From Actinomycetota bacterium (GTDB taxonomy: Bacteria > Actinomycetota > Acidimicrobiia > Spongiisociales > UBA11373), in contig DNGH01000276.1 of assembly GCA_003486285.1 (NCBI GenBank), positions 1 to 5,592 of the forward strand: a stretch of DNA of 5,592 nt, read 5' to 3'. Under the pieces are notes generated by a model. That model searched no databases, was not told the DNA's origin, and was given only the letters and a program-made list of their open reading frames with translations. A program made the translations under genes and the position numbers. Below, piece by piece: positions 1 through 5,471 of the stretch (position 1 is its first letter; each line of letters begins with the position of its first letter).

Positions 1-891
1 CCCGCCTACGACCCCAACCGCGTCGTCGCCGGATCACTCGACCCTGAGGATGCCATCGATGCCGTGATCGACCGCGTCGCCGACCGGGTGCTGCCTCCAG
101 GCTCGACGTTCAAGGTGATCGTCGCCGCGGCGGCGTTGGACGCCGGGGTCTCACCGTCCACCGAGTTCCCCGACGCCGAGGAGTACCTGGCGCCGGGGTC
201 CGGGGCTCCGATCGGGAACGCCGGTGGCGGCTGGTGCGCCGAGAGCGGCACCCTCAGCCTCACCGAGGCGCTGGTGGTGTCGTGCAACGCGATCTTCGCC
301 CGCCTCGCGGTGGACCTCGGCGCCGATCCGATCGTGGCGGCGGCAGAACGCGCCGGATTCGACACCTACATTCCCTGGGAGACCGGGGCGGCACGTTCGG
401 CGGTGGCGGCGCCGGGTCTCCTCGAAGCGGATCCCGGCGCCCTCGCCCAGACCGGGATCGGCGAGCGCGACGTCCGCGTCAGCCCGCTGCACATGGCGCT
501 GATCACCGCCGCCATCGGCAATCGCGGCGTGGCGATGCGCCCGTATGTGGTCGATTCGATCCGCAGCGCCTCGGGGGAGGTCGTCCGCCGTACCGCGCCG
601 ACGCCGCTCAGCCGCATGTTCGCCGCGGGGGTGGCCGGGGATCTTCTCGAGATGATGCGCGCCGTCGTCACCGGCGGCACCGGCACCGCCGCCGCCGTCG
701 ACGGGCTGACCGTGTCCGGCAAGACCGGGACCGCGGAGGGATCCGGCGGCCCTCACGCCTGGTTCATCGGCGTGGCCGGAGTGGATCAACCCGAGATCGC
801 CATCGTCGTGGTCGTCGAGGCCGGCGGCTCGGGCGGCCGGGTGGCAGCCCCGATCGCGGCGGCGGTGCTGAAGGCGTGGCGGGACTTGTAA
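1..891 (+). CDS. pbpA: Penicillin-binding protein, transpeptidase domain (PbpA type), 5'-truncated by the window
   Basis: This is the C-terminal 296 residues of a class B penicillin-binding protein, a D,D-transpeptidase that crosslinks peptidoglycan stem peptides outside the membrane. The frame is open from base 1, so the N-terminal membrane anchor and dimerisation domain lie upstream. All three active-site motifs are visible, numbering from base 1: S35-T-F-K38 within PPGSTFK (catalytic Ser and Lys), S94-C-N96, and K241-T-G243 within SGKTGTAEG. The YDPN motif at residues 3-6, just before the SxxK box, is typical of mycobacterial PbpA and related elongation or septation PBPs. The protein ends normally at TAA 889-891. 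The downstream gene is a PASTA kinase, matching the actinobacterial rodA-pbpA-pknA-pknB cluster, which is why PbpA is preferred over FtsI. The family call is near certain; the paralogue name is inferred partly from context. An internal GTG at 64 is not the real start, because conserved sequence precedes it. Confidence 0.93.
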   Translation, partial: PAYDPNRVVAGSLDPEDAIDAVIDRVADRVLPPGSTFKVIVAAAALDAGVSPSTEFPDAEEYLAPGSGAPIGNAGGGWCAESGTLSLTEALVVSCNAIFARLAVDLGADPIVAAAERAGFDTYIPWETGAARSAVAAPGLLEADPGALAQTGIGERDVRVSPLHMALITAAIGNRGVAMRPYVVDSIRSASGEVVRRTAPTPLSRMFAAGVAGDLLEMMRAVVTGGTGTAAAVDGLTVSGKTGTAEGSGGPHAWFIGVAGVDQPEIAIVVVVEAGGSGGRVAAPIAAAVLKAWRDL

Positions 892-969
892 GTCACCAGT
901 CCCCAGTCACCAGTCACCAGTCCGCACGGAAGTCCTGAACTGGAGACTGGGGACTGGGGACTGGAGACT
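891..969. repeat. Inverted pair of heptamer tandem arrays (family A) forming a long hairpin
   Basis: The left arm (891-922) is four and a half heptamers in strict 7-nt period: AGTCACC, AGTCCCC, AGTCACC, AGTCACC, AGTC. The right arm (938-969) carries the complementary units: ACTGGAG, ACTGGGG, ACTGGGG, ACTGGAG, ACT. Aligned as reverse complements, the two 32-nt arms match at 28 positions around a 15-nt loop (923-937). The left arm starts at the last base of the pbpA stop codon. In RNA it would form a long stem between pbpA and pknB and could terminate, attenuate or stabilise the transcript. The unit resembles the CCCCAGT-type heptanucleotide repeats (STRR) known from heterocystous cyanobacteria; that similarity is by eye and may be convergent. 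Confidence 0.85.
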
Positions 970-986
970 CAACGCCGAAGGCGTTG
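970..986 (+). other. Small hairpin directly after the heptamer element
   Basis: The sequence CAACGCC-GAA-GGCGTTG is a perfect 7-bp stem with a 3-nt loop. It abuts the right heptamer arm and ends 27 nt before the probable pknB start. No T-run follows, so it is not a classical intrinsic terminator. It may be part of the same repeated element or a separate RNA structure in the pbpA-pknB gap. The structure is certain on paper; its function is unknown. Confidence 0.45.
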
Positions 987-999
987 TACCCACCCCGGT

Positions 1000-1013
1000 T
1001 ACCATGCGCCGCC
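1000..1013 (+). promoter_or_regulatory. Putative -10 element and leaderless start region of pknB
   Basis: TACCAT (1000-1005) fits the actinobacterial -10 pattern TANNNT and ends 8 nt before GTG 1014, so transcription would begin at or next to the start codon. No purine-rich Shine-Dalgarno sequence lies upstream of 1014, which agrees with a leaderless mRNA. No convincing -35 box is visible. The element implies that pknB can be transcribed separately from pbpA. This is inference from spacing. Confidence 0.4.
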
Positions 1014-3641
1014 GTGGACTCAGAACGCGTTCTGTCGGGCCGCTACGCCCTCACCTCCCACATCGCCCGCGGTGGGATGGCCGATGTCTACATGGCCGTC
1101 GACCGCCGGCTGGGCCGCAACGTCGCGGTCAAGATCCTCCACAGCGAGTACGCCACCAGCGATGCCTTCGTCGAGCGCTTCCGGCGCGAGGCCAAAGCCG
1201 CCGCCAATCTGACCCATCCCGGGGTGGTCGCCATCCACGACTGGGGCGAGGACGACGGCACCTATTTCATGGTCATGGAGCTGGTCGCCGGGCAGAACCT
1301 GCGCGACGTGCTCCACACCGAGGGGACACTGACCCCGCGTCGGGTGGCCCAGATCGGTCACGAGGTCGCCGCCGCCCTCTCGGCGGCCCACGCCCAGGGC
1401 CTGGTGCACCGCGACATCAAGCCCGCCAACATCCTGATCACCCCCAACGGCTCGGTGAAGGTCGCCGACTTCGGCATCGCCCGGGCCTTCGACGACACGG
1501 AGCAGCTCACCCGCACCGGATCGGTGATCGGGACCGCCACCTACTTCAGCCCCGAGCAGGCGCAGGGGCACGTCGCCGACGCCCGCAGCGACCTGTACTC
1601 GCTGGGCGTGGTGATGTACGAGCTGCTCACCGGGGCGCCGCCCTTCACCGGGGAGACGCCAGTGGCGATCGCCTACCAGCACGTGCGCGAGACCCCGGAG
1701 CCTCCGACGTGGCACAACCCGGACATCCCCCTCGGACTCGAGGCCGTGGTGATGACGGCCATGGAGAAGCACCCCGACGACCGCTACCAGAGCGCCCCGG
1801 AGATGGCCGACGACCTCAAGCGGGTACTCGCCGGCCAGGTGCCCCTCGCCGCCCACGGCAGCGAGGCCGCCACCCGGATCATGTCGGCGACTCCACCCCC
1901 ACCGGCGTATGACGATCCCTACGGGGCGCCGCGCCAGGTGCGCCGCCGTGACGCTGCCTCATCCCAGTACGACCGCGGGGGTCGATCGGACCGCACCCCG
2001 ATCATCATCGGCGTCTTCGCCGCCGCAGGTCTGCTCGGGCTCGGCCTGATCCTCCTCATCAAGCTGCTCGGGCCGGGGACCCCGGCCGGTGCGATCATCG
2101 TCCCCGACGTACGCGGCATGGAACTCGCCGAGGCTCGCGCCGCATTGGATGACGCCGGGCTCATCAGGATCGGCGAGGAGGTCATCGCCGATCCCGAGAT
2201 CGCCGTGGGACTCGCCGCGGGCACCGAACCCGCCGCCGGAGAACAGGTCGAGGACGGCGCCGAGGTGACCCTGCTCGTCTCCGGAGGAGTCGCCGACATC
2301 GCGGTGCCGCGCGTCATCGAGCAGACCCTGGATGCGGCCCGCGCCGCCATCGAGGGCATCGGGCTCGAGATCGGGGTGATTCGCTACGAGGTGTCGCCGG
2401 TGATCCCCGAGGGCAGCGTCATCGCCCAGGATCCCGTTGCGGGAACCCTGGTGGCCCGCGGCACCGACGTCGACCTCGTGGTCTCTGCCGGCGCCGACGC
2501 CCTCGTCGTTCCCAACGTCATCGGACAGATCGAGGCCAATGCGATCTTCACGCTCACCGAGGCGGGTTTCGACACGAGCCAGATCAGCATCGAGCGGCGG
2601 CCCAGTGGAGACGTGGAGGAGGGGTTCGTCATCGAGACCGATCCGCCGGCGGGTGAGGCACTGGCCGCCGGAGGCACCGTGAAGCTCGTGGTCAGCCTCG
2701 GCGCCACCCCGGCCGTGGTGCCCAACGTCATCGGCGACTCACCGGAGGACGCGCAGGCTCGTCTCGAAGACTTCGGCTTCGAGGTCGCCTTCGACGACGA
2801 TGTCGGACTCGCGTGGGACGATCCGCTCAACGGCAAGATCGCCGAACAGGATCCCCCCGCAGGCCAGACCCTGGAATTCGGCGCCACCGTCACGCTCCGC
2901 ATCGGCCGCGCCGCCACCCAGGTTCCGGTGCCCTCTGTGGTGGGTGATGCCGAGGCCGCCGCCAAGGCGGAGATCGAGGCGGCCGGACTGGTCTGGGTGA
3001 AGGGCCCGGACACGATCCTCGCCCCGGGCGACAGCAGCATCGGCAAGGTGACCGCCCAGGATCCGACGGCGGGTACCGCGCGCGATCTCGGCGCCACCGT
3101 GACTATCAGCGTCGGTGTCGAAGGGGCCGTCGTGCCCAACCTCTTCACGGGTGGTGGCGGCGGATGCCCCGGCGCCCTCACCCAGTCGGCCGCCCAGACG
3201 AAGATCACCACGGCGAACCTGACGATGACCATGACGGCGCCGGTCGACGAGTACGCCTACGACAAGGCGCCGGGACTGAGCACCCACGCCTGCGAAGGAA
3301 GGACCGTCGAGCAGAGCCCACCCCCGGGGACCGTCGTGGCCAAGAACTCTGCGGTCACGGTGACGTTCGACATCGTGCGCACCCCGAAGGACTTCGAGAT
3401 CTATGGCCGCGACATCGTCGCGGCCACCGCCGAGTTCCCGGTGTTCACCCTCACGCAATCGCCGGAGAACGGTGGGTTGTGCTTCGACCCCGACCCCACC
3501 TACGACGGGAAGATTCGCCGCATCGATCCCCTCCCCGGGGAGATCCTCCTCTTCGAGGACGGCATGTACGAGATCCTCTACTGGCTGGCCACGACCTCAG
3601 TCGGGCCACCGAACTGTCCGGCGTACACCCCACCGCCCTGA
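1014..3641 (+). CDS. pknB: Transmembrane Ser/Thr protein kinase with PASTA ectodomain (PknB type)
   Basis: This 875-aa receptor-like kinase phosphorylates cell-wall and division proteins in response to extracellular muropeptides or lipid II. The catalytic domain (about 11-275) is complete: Gly-rich loop ARGGMADV (18-25, the first Gly replaced by Ala), VAVK with Lys40, Glu59 in helix C, HRDIKPAN with Asp134, DFG Asp152, activation-loop Thr166/Thr168 in TRTGSVIGT, SPE at 179-181, and a C-lobe Arg in DDRYQS. A juxtamembrane region precedes one membrane helix at about 330-349. The ectodomain has five regular PASTA repeats starting near residues 361, 430, 498, 568 and 638. Two divergent PASTA-like domains follow, from about 706 and 792, each with two cysteines (Cys718/Cys760, Cys823/Cys868). 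Mycobacterial PknB is shorter and has four PASTA repeats. GTG 1014 is chosen because homology begins there, a -10 box lies just upstream, and a TTG at 984 would add ten unconserved residues and lies in a hairpin. The gene follows pbpA with no pknA between. Confidence 0.95.
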   Translation: MDSERVLSGRYALTSHIARGGMADVYMAVDRRLGRNVAVKILHSEYATSDAFVERFRREAKAAANLTHPGVVAIHDWGEDDGTYFMVMELVAGQNLRDVLHTEGTLTPRRVAQIGHEVAAALSAAHAQGLVHRDIKPANILITPNGSVKVADFGIARAFDDTEQLTRTGSVIGTATYFSPEQAQGHVADARSDLYSLGVVMYELLTGAPPFTGETPVAIAYQHVRETPEPPTWHNPDIPLGLEAVVMTAMEKHPDDRYQSAPEMADDLKRVLAGQVPLAAHGSEAATRIMSATPPPPAYDDPYGAPRQVRRRDAASSQYDRGGRSDRTPIIIGVFAAAGLLGLGLILLIKLLGPGTPAGAIIVPDVRGMELAEARAALDDAGLIRIGEEVIADPEIAVGLAAGTEPAAGEQVEDGAEVTLLVSGGVADIAVPRVIEQTLDAARAAIEGIGLEIGVIRYEVSPVIPEGSVIAQDPVAGTLVARGTDVDLVVSAGADALVVPNVIGQIEANAIFTLTEAGFDTSQISIERRPSGDVEEGFVIETDPPAGEALAAGGTVKLVVSLGATPAVVPNVIGDSPEDAQARLEDFGFEVAFDDDVGLAWDDPLNGKIAEQDPPAGQTLEFGATVTLRIGRAATQVPVPSVVGDAEAAAKAEIEAAGLVWVKGPDTILAPGDSSIGKVTAQDPTAGTARDLGATVTISVGVEGAVVPNLFTGGGGGCPGALTQSAAQTKITTANLTMTMTAPVDEYAYDKAPGLSTHACEGRTVEQSPPPGTVVAKNSAVTVTFDIVRTPKDFEIYGRDIVAATAEFPVFTLTQSPENGGLCFDPDPTYDGKIRRIDPLPGEILLFEDGMYEILYWLATTSVGPPNCPAYTPPP

Positions 3642-3676
3642 TCCCCAGGGATTATCAGCCTGATATATCAGGCTGA
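3638..3676. promoter_or_regulatory. 22-bp perfect palindrome with additional CTGAT/ATCAG half-sites (operator or terminator)
   Basis: Positions 3655-3665 read TCAGCCTGATA, and 3666-3676 are the exact reverse complement, giving 22 bp of perfect dyad symmetry with an AT-rich TGATATATCA core in GC-rich DNA. The half-site CTGAT/ATCAG occurs four times: 3638-3642, 3654-3658, 3660-3664 and 3667-3671, the first overlapping the pknB stop. The site lies 75 nt upstream of the GntR-type regulator start, where an autoregulatory operator is common in that family. Alternatively, in RNA it folds into a 9-bp stem with a TATA loop and may end the pknB transcript, although no T-tract follows. The symmetry is seen directly; the role is inferred. 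Confidence 0.6.
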
Positions 3677-3713
3677 GTGCCCGTAGTCCCGTCATTCGGT
3701 CGCACCGTTCCTT

Positions 3714-3719
3714 TACATT
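3714..3719 (+). promoter_or_regulatory. Putative -10 element of the GntR-family gene
   Basis: TACATT fits TANNNT and lies 32 nt before the proposed GTG start, giving an expected 5' UTR of about 25 nt with room for the ribosome-binding site. A -35 element is not convincing. The palindrome at 3655-3676 would sit roughly 40-60 nt upstream of this box. Weak single-motif evidence. Confidence 0.3.
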
Positions 3720-3736
3720 GCCATCGGGAAGGCGGC

Positions 3737-3744
3737 GGGGAGGG
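3737..3744 (+). promoter_or_regulatory. Ribosome binding site deciding the GntR-family start
   Basis: GGGGAGGG is a good Shine-Dalgarno match, 7 nt before GTG 3752. It supports that start over the upstream in-frame GTG at 3677, which has no such site and lies against the palindrome. Confidence 0.6.
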
Positions 3745-3751
3745 TTCGGAC

Positions 3752-4372
3752 GTGGACGACACGGCTTCTGGCTCGGAGCGACAACTCAAGACCGACCTGG
3801 TCGAGAGGGAGTTGCTCCGCATGATCGACTCCGGTGAGCTTCGCCCCGGGGAGGCGCTCCAGCAGCGCGACATCGCCAGGCGGCTCGAGGTGAGCCCGAC
3901 CCCGGTGCGGGAGGCGTTTCGCCGGTTGGAGGCGGCCGGGCTGATCGTCAGCAACTCCCACAGCGGCGCCCGAGTCGCCGAGCCGATCGTGCCCACCGAC
4001 CCCGACGCCCTCCGGGTACGCGCCGCACTCGAGCACGTCGGCATCGAGATGGCGCTCCAGCACGCCACGCCCGAGTACGTCGCCGAACTGCGCCGCCTCA
4101 ACGAGGCATACGCCGCCGCGGCCGGCCCCGAGGCTCGCGAGCTGCATCGACGCCTCCACTTCAAGATCTTCGAGATGGCCGGATCGCCGATCCTCATGAC
4201 CCAGATCAAGCTCCTCTGGGGCATGCTCGAGGTCGGCGCCCTGCCGCGGCGCGAGCGGGTCGACTCCGTGAACCACCACGGCGCGTTGATCGACGCCATT
4301 GCGGCCCGCGATGTCGAGCTCGCCAAACGGCTCATCGACGCCCACCACAACCCCAGCGACCTGCAGGGCTGA
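3752..4372 (+). CDS. GntR-family transcriptional regulator, FadR/FCD-type
   Basis: This 206-aa DNA-binding regulator has an N-terminal winged helix-turn-helix (about 12-78), with the typical GntR stretch LQQRDIARRLEVSPTPVREA (36-55) followed by FRRLEAAGLI. A helical FCD-type effector domain (about 84-200) follows, recognised by RAALEHVGIEMA (90-101), HRRLHFKIFEMAGSP (132-146) and NHHGALIDAIAARD (174-187), with a late DAHHN. FCD domains often bind a metal through Asp/Asn and three His. Here His136, His175 or His176, and His198 or His199 could serve, but the usual Asp four residues before the first His is His132. The ligand and target genes cannot be deduced: members often sense organic acids, fatty acids or amino acids. 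The start is GTG 3752, supported by an RBS and by where homology begins. The palindrome at 3655-3676 may be its own operator. The regulator is not a known part of the wall cluster on either side. Confidence 0.9.
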   Translation: MDDTASGSERQLKTDLVERELLRMIDSGELRPGEALQQRDIARRLEVSPTPVREAFRRLEAAGLIVSNSHSGARVAEPIVPTDPDALRVRAALEHVGIEMALQHATPEYVAELRRLNEAYAAAAGPEARELHRRLHFKIFEMAGSPILMTQIKLLWGMLEVGALPRRERVDSVNHHGALIDAIAARDVELAKRLIDAHHNPSDLQG

Positions 4373-4410
4373 CGCGGCTCAACGCACCCTACCTTCCGCC
4401 TCCGGAGGAA

Positions 4411-4433
4411 TAGGCTGGGCTCACGCGAGGAGG
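4411..4433 (+). promoter_or_regulatory. Putative -10 element and ribosome binding site of the lipoprotein gene
   Basis: TAGGCT (4411-4416) fits TANNNT and would place transcription start near 4423. GAGGAGG (4427-4433) is a strong Shine-Dalgarno sequence 6 nt before ATG 4440. Together they indicate a gene with its own short leader and fix the start. No clear -35 box was found. Confidence 0.5.
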
Positions 4434-4439
4434 TTTCCG

Positions 4440-5153
4440 ATGCGCCCCACCAGGCTTGGTCTTGTCGTTGCACTGATGCTCGTGGCTGCGGCATGCGGCG
4501 ACGACTCCAGTGACACCCTCCCCCTCGGTTCGACCACCTCCACTGCCGCCGTGACGACGATTCCCGTCACGAGCACCACCGCAGCGACCACCACGACCGC
4601 CGCGGCGACGACCACGACCGCGGCGCCCACCACCACGACCCTTCCGGCGCTGCCCCCCATTCAATTCCTCCCGGATGGCATCGGATTCGCCGACTTTGGC
4701 GACGATCCCGATTCGGTCATCGGCAATGCCACCGGCCTGTTTGGTGAGCCTTCCGGCGACACGGGTTGGCTGGCCGGAGGCTTCGGCGACTACGGGGTCT
4801 GCCCCGGCGACTTCTTCCGCCAGGTGACCTTCCTCGACGGCAAGTTGATGCTCATGTTCAGCGACATCGACTACTTCCTCGCCGGCGGGATCGACAACTT
4901 CATTCACTACTCGTACTCGGGTGCGGCGCCGATCACCGCAGGGCCTCCGACCTCCATCGACGTCGGTACCACCGTCGCCCAGGCCACCGCGATCTGGCCG
5001 GGAGCCACCCTCGAGGGTGGCGACCCCCTCTACGGGGAGGTCTTCTACTTCGATCCGGGCCCGGGGTACGAGTACCTGTTCGCCAGGCTCACCGGCACCG
5101 CGCCGGGCGACACGATCGAGTACGTCGCCGGCGGGGTCGGGTGTGGGGAATGA
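4440..5153 (+). CDS. Secreted lipoprotein with Thr-rich stalk, function unknown
   Basis: This 237-aa predicted lipoprotein starts with a short basic n-region (MRPTR), a hydrophobic core (about 6-15) and a lipobox-like VAAAC ending at Cys19, followed by GDDSSD, as expected after lipid-modified cysteine. Residues about 31-67 are almost only Thr, Ala, Ser, Pro and Val, a flexible wall-spanning linker common in actinobacterial exported proteins. The remaining part (about 74-237) looks like a folded extracellular domain containing GFADFGDDPDSVIGNATGLF, later TSIDVGTTVAQATAIWPGATL, and two cysteines (Cys121, Cys235) that could form a disulfide. These two stretches look like the openings of two similar lobes. 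I do not recognise a named family; related hypothetical lipoproteins seem frequent in acidimicrobial genomes, from memory. ATG 4440 is chosen for its RBS and the signal peptide directly after it. An in-frame start at 4299 would overlap the preceding gene and bury the signal sequence. No role in wall synthesis can be shown. Confidence 0.85.
   Translation: MRPTRLGLVVALMLVAAACGDDSSDTLPLGSTTSTAAVTTIPVTSTTAATTTTAAATTTTAAPTTTTLPALPPIQFLPDGIGFADFGDDPDSVIGNATGLFGEPSGDTGWLAGGFGDYGVCPGDFFRQVTFLDGKLMLMFSDIDYFLAGGIDNFIHYSYSGAAPITAGPPTSIDVGTTVAQATAIWPGATLEGGDPLYGEVFYFDPGPGYEYLFARLTGTAPGDTIEYVAGGVGCGE
4530..4640 (+). repeat. Low-complexity Thr/Ala codon repeat inside the lipoprotein gene
   Basis: The linker is encoded by repeated ACC/ACG Thr codons interspersed with Ala codons, with near-repeats of ACCACGACC at 4580-4640. 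Such tracts can change length by slippage in 3-nt multiples without breaking the frame. It explains several spurious open frames on both strands here. Confidence 0.7.
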
Positions 5154-5156
5154 AGA

Positions 5157-5174
5157 AGTCACCAGTCACCACTC
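5157..5174. repeat. Short family A heptamer array after the lipoprotein gene
   Basis: AGTCACC, AGTCACC and a partial ACTC begin 3 nt after the TGA stop (5151-5153). The unit is identical to the left arm at 891-922. No inverted partner arm is present before crgA, so this is a solo or decayed copy. Confidence 0.7.
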
Positions 5175-5210
5175 AGAAACGACCTCTGACGGAGCGGTGA
5201 TAGCGGCCGC

Positions 5211-5223
5211 TAGCCTTGCTGCC
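5211..5223 (+). promoter_or_regulatory. Putative -10 element and leaderless start of crgA
   Basis: TAGCCT (5211-5216) fits TANNNT and is followed 7 nt later by ATG 5224, with no Shine-Dalgarno sequence. This is the arrangement expected for leaderless mRNA, which is common in Actinobacteria. CTGACG at 5186-5191 is a weak -35 candidate with a long 19-nt spacer. Confidence 0.45.
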
Positions 5224-5466
5224 ATGCCGAAATCGAAGGGCCGCCGCAAGCCGAAGCGTCAATTCACTCCGCCGCCGGTGCACCACGACGAGAAGGTGTC
5301 ACCGAAGTGGTACGCCGTGCTGATGTTCGGCCTGATGGGGATCGGTGTCCTCATCATCATCCTCAACTACATCGACCTGGTGCCCGGTGGCCAGCGGAGC
5401 ATGTTCCTGTACTCGGGCCTGGGGGCCATCGCCCTCGGGTTCATGATGACGATGAACTACCACTGA
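5224..5466 (+). CDS. crgA: Cell division protein CrgA
   Basis: This 80-aa inner membrane protein matches the CrgA family, which in Streptomyces restrains FtsZ-ring formation and in mycobacteria scaffolds the divisome by contacting FtsZ, FtsQ, FtsI and other wall enzymes. It opens with the characteristic MPKSKGRRKPK and a basic, Pro-rich cytosolic tail (1-28). Next comes a SPKWY motif, a first membrane helix (about 29-50), a short outside loop with Pro-Gly-Gly (54-56), a second helix (about 60-77), and the typical ending MMTMNYH (mycobacterial CrgA ends in a similar LTMRWH-like tail). Length is close to the usual 80-95 residues. The start at ATG 5224 is fixed by the conserved MPKSK and a -10 box just upstream. 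Its position downstream of pbpA and pknB on the same strand matches the mycobacterial gene order, with two extra genes between. Confidence 0.93.
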   Translation: MPKSKGRRKPKRQFTPPPVHHDEKVSPKWYAVLMFGLMGIGVLIIILNYIDLVPGGQRSMFLYSGLGAIALGFMMTMNYH

Positions 5467-5471
5467 GATCG

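Noticed and set aside
891..969. CRISPR array
   Set aside because: The units are only 7 nt, contiguous, have no spacers, and invert halfway through.
984..1013. Upstream TTG start adding ten residues to the kinase
   Set aside because: The extra residues resemble nothing in PASTA kinases, the TTG lies inside a hairpin without an RBS, and a -10-like box falls within the interval. GTG 1014 puts the conserved Lys and Glu at residues 40 and 59, as in mycobacterial PknB.
2384..3232. Long open frames on the minus strand opposite the kinase ectodomain
   Set aside because: High-GC coding DNA leaves antisense frames open by codon bias. The translations are low-complexity Ser/Ala/Thr/Pro without a domain, while the plus strand carries clear PASTA repeats.
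3677..3751. Upstream GTG start for the GntR-family gene
   Set aside because: It begins immediately after the palindrome, has no Shine-Dalgarno sequence, and adds unconserved residues. GTG 3752 has a strong RBS at 7-nt spacing.
4399..4408. CCTCCGGAGG palindrome before the lipoprotein gene
   Set aside because: Ten bases of self-complementary GC-rich sequence are easily expected by chance here. There is no T-tract and no second copy.
4299..4439. Longer lipoprotein reading starting inside the GntR gene
   Set aside because: It would place the signal peptide internally, whereas ATG 4440 has a strong RBS and an immediate signal sequence.
3655..4494. 279-aa minus-strand open frame opposite the GntR gene
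   Set aside because: It lies against a gene with a clear winged helix-turn-helix and FCD-type domain, spans its palindrome and RBS, and its translation is Ser/Arg-rich without recognisable motifs.
4921..5223. Plus-strand extension of crgA upstream through the lipoprotein gene
   Set aside because: The extension is an out-of-frame shadow of the lipoprotein coding sequence. CrgA homology starts exactly at MPKSK, ATG 5224.
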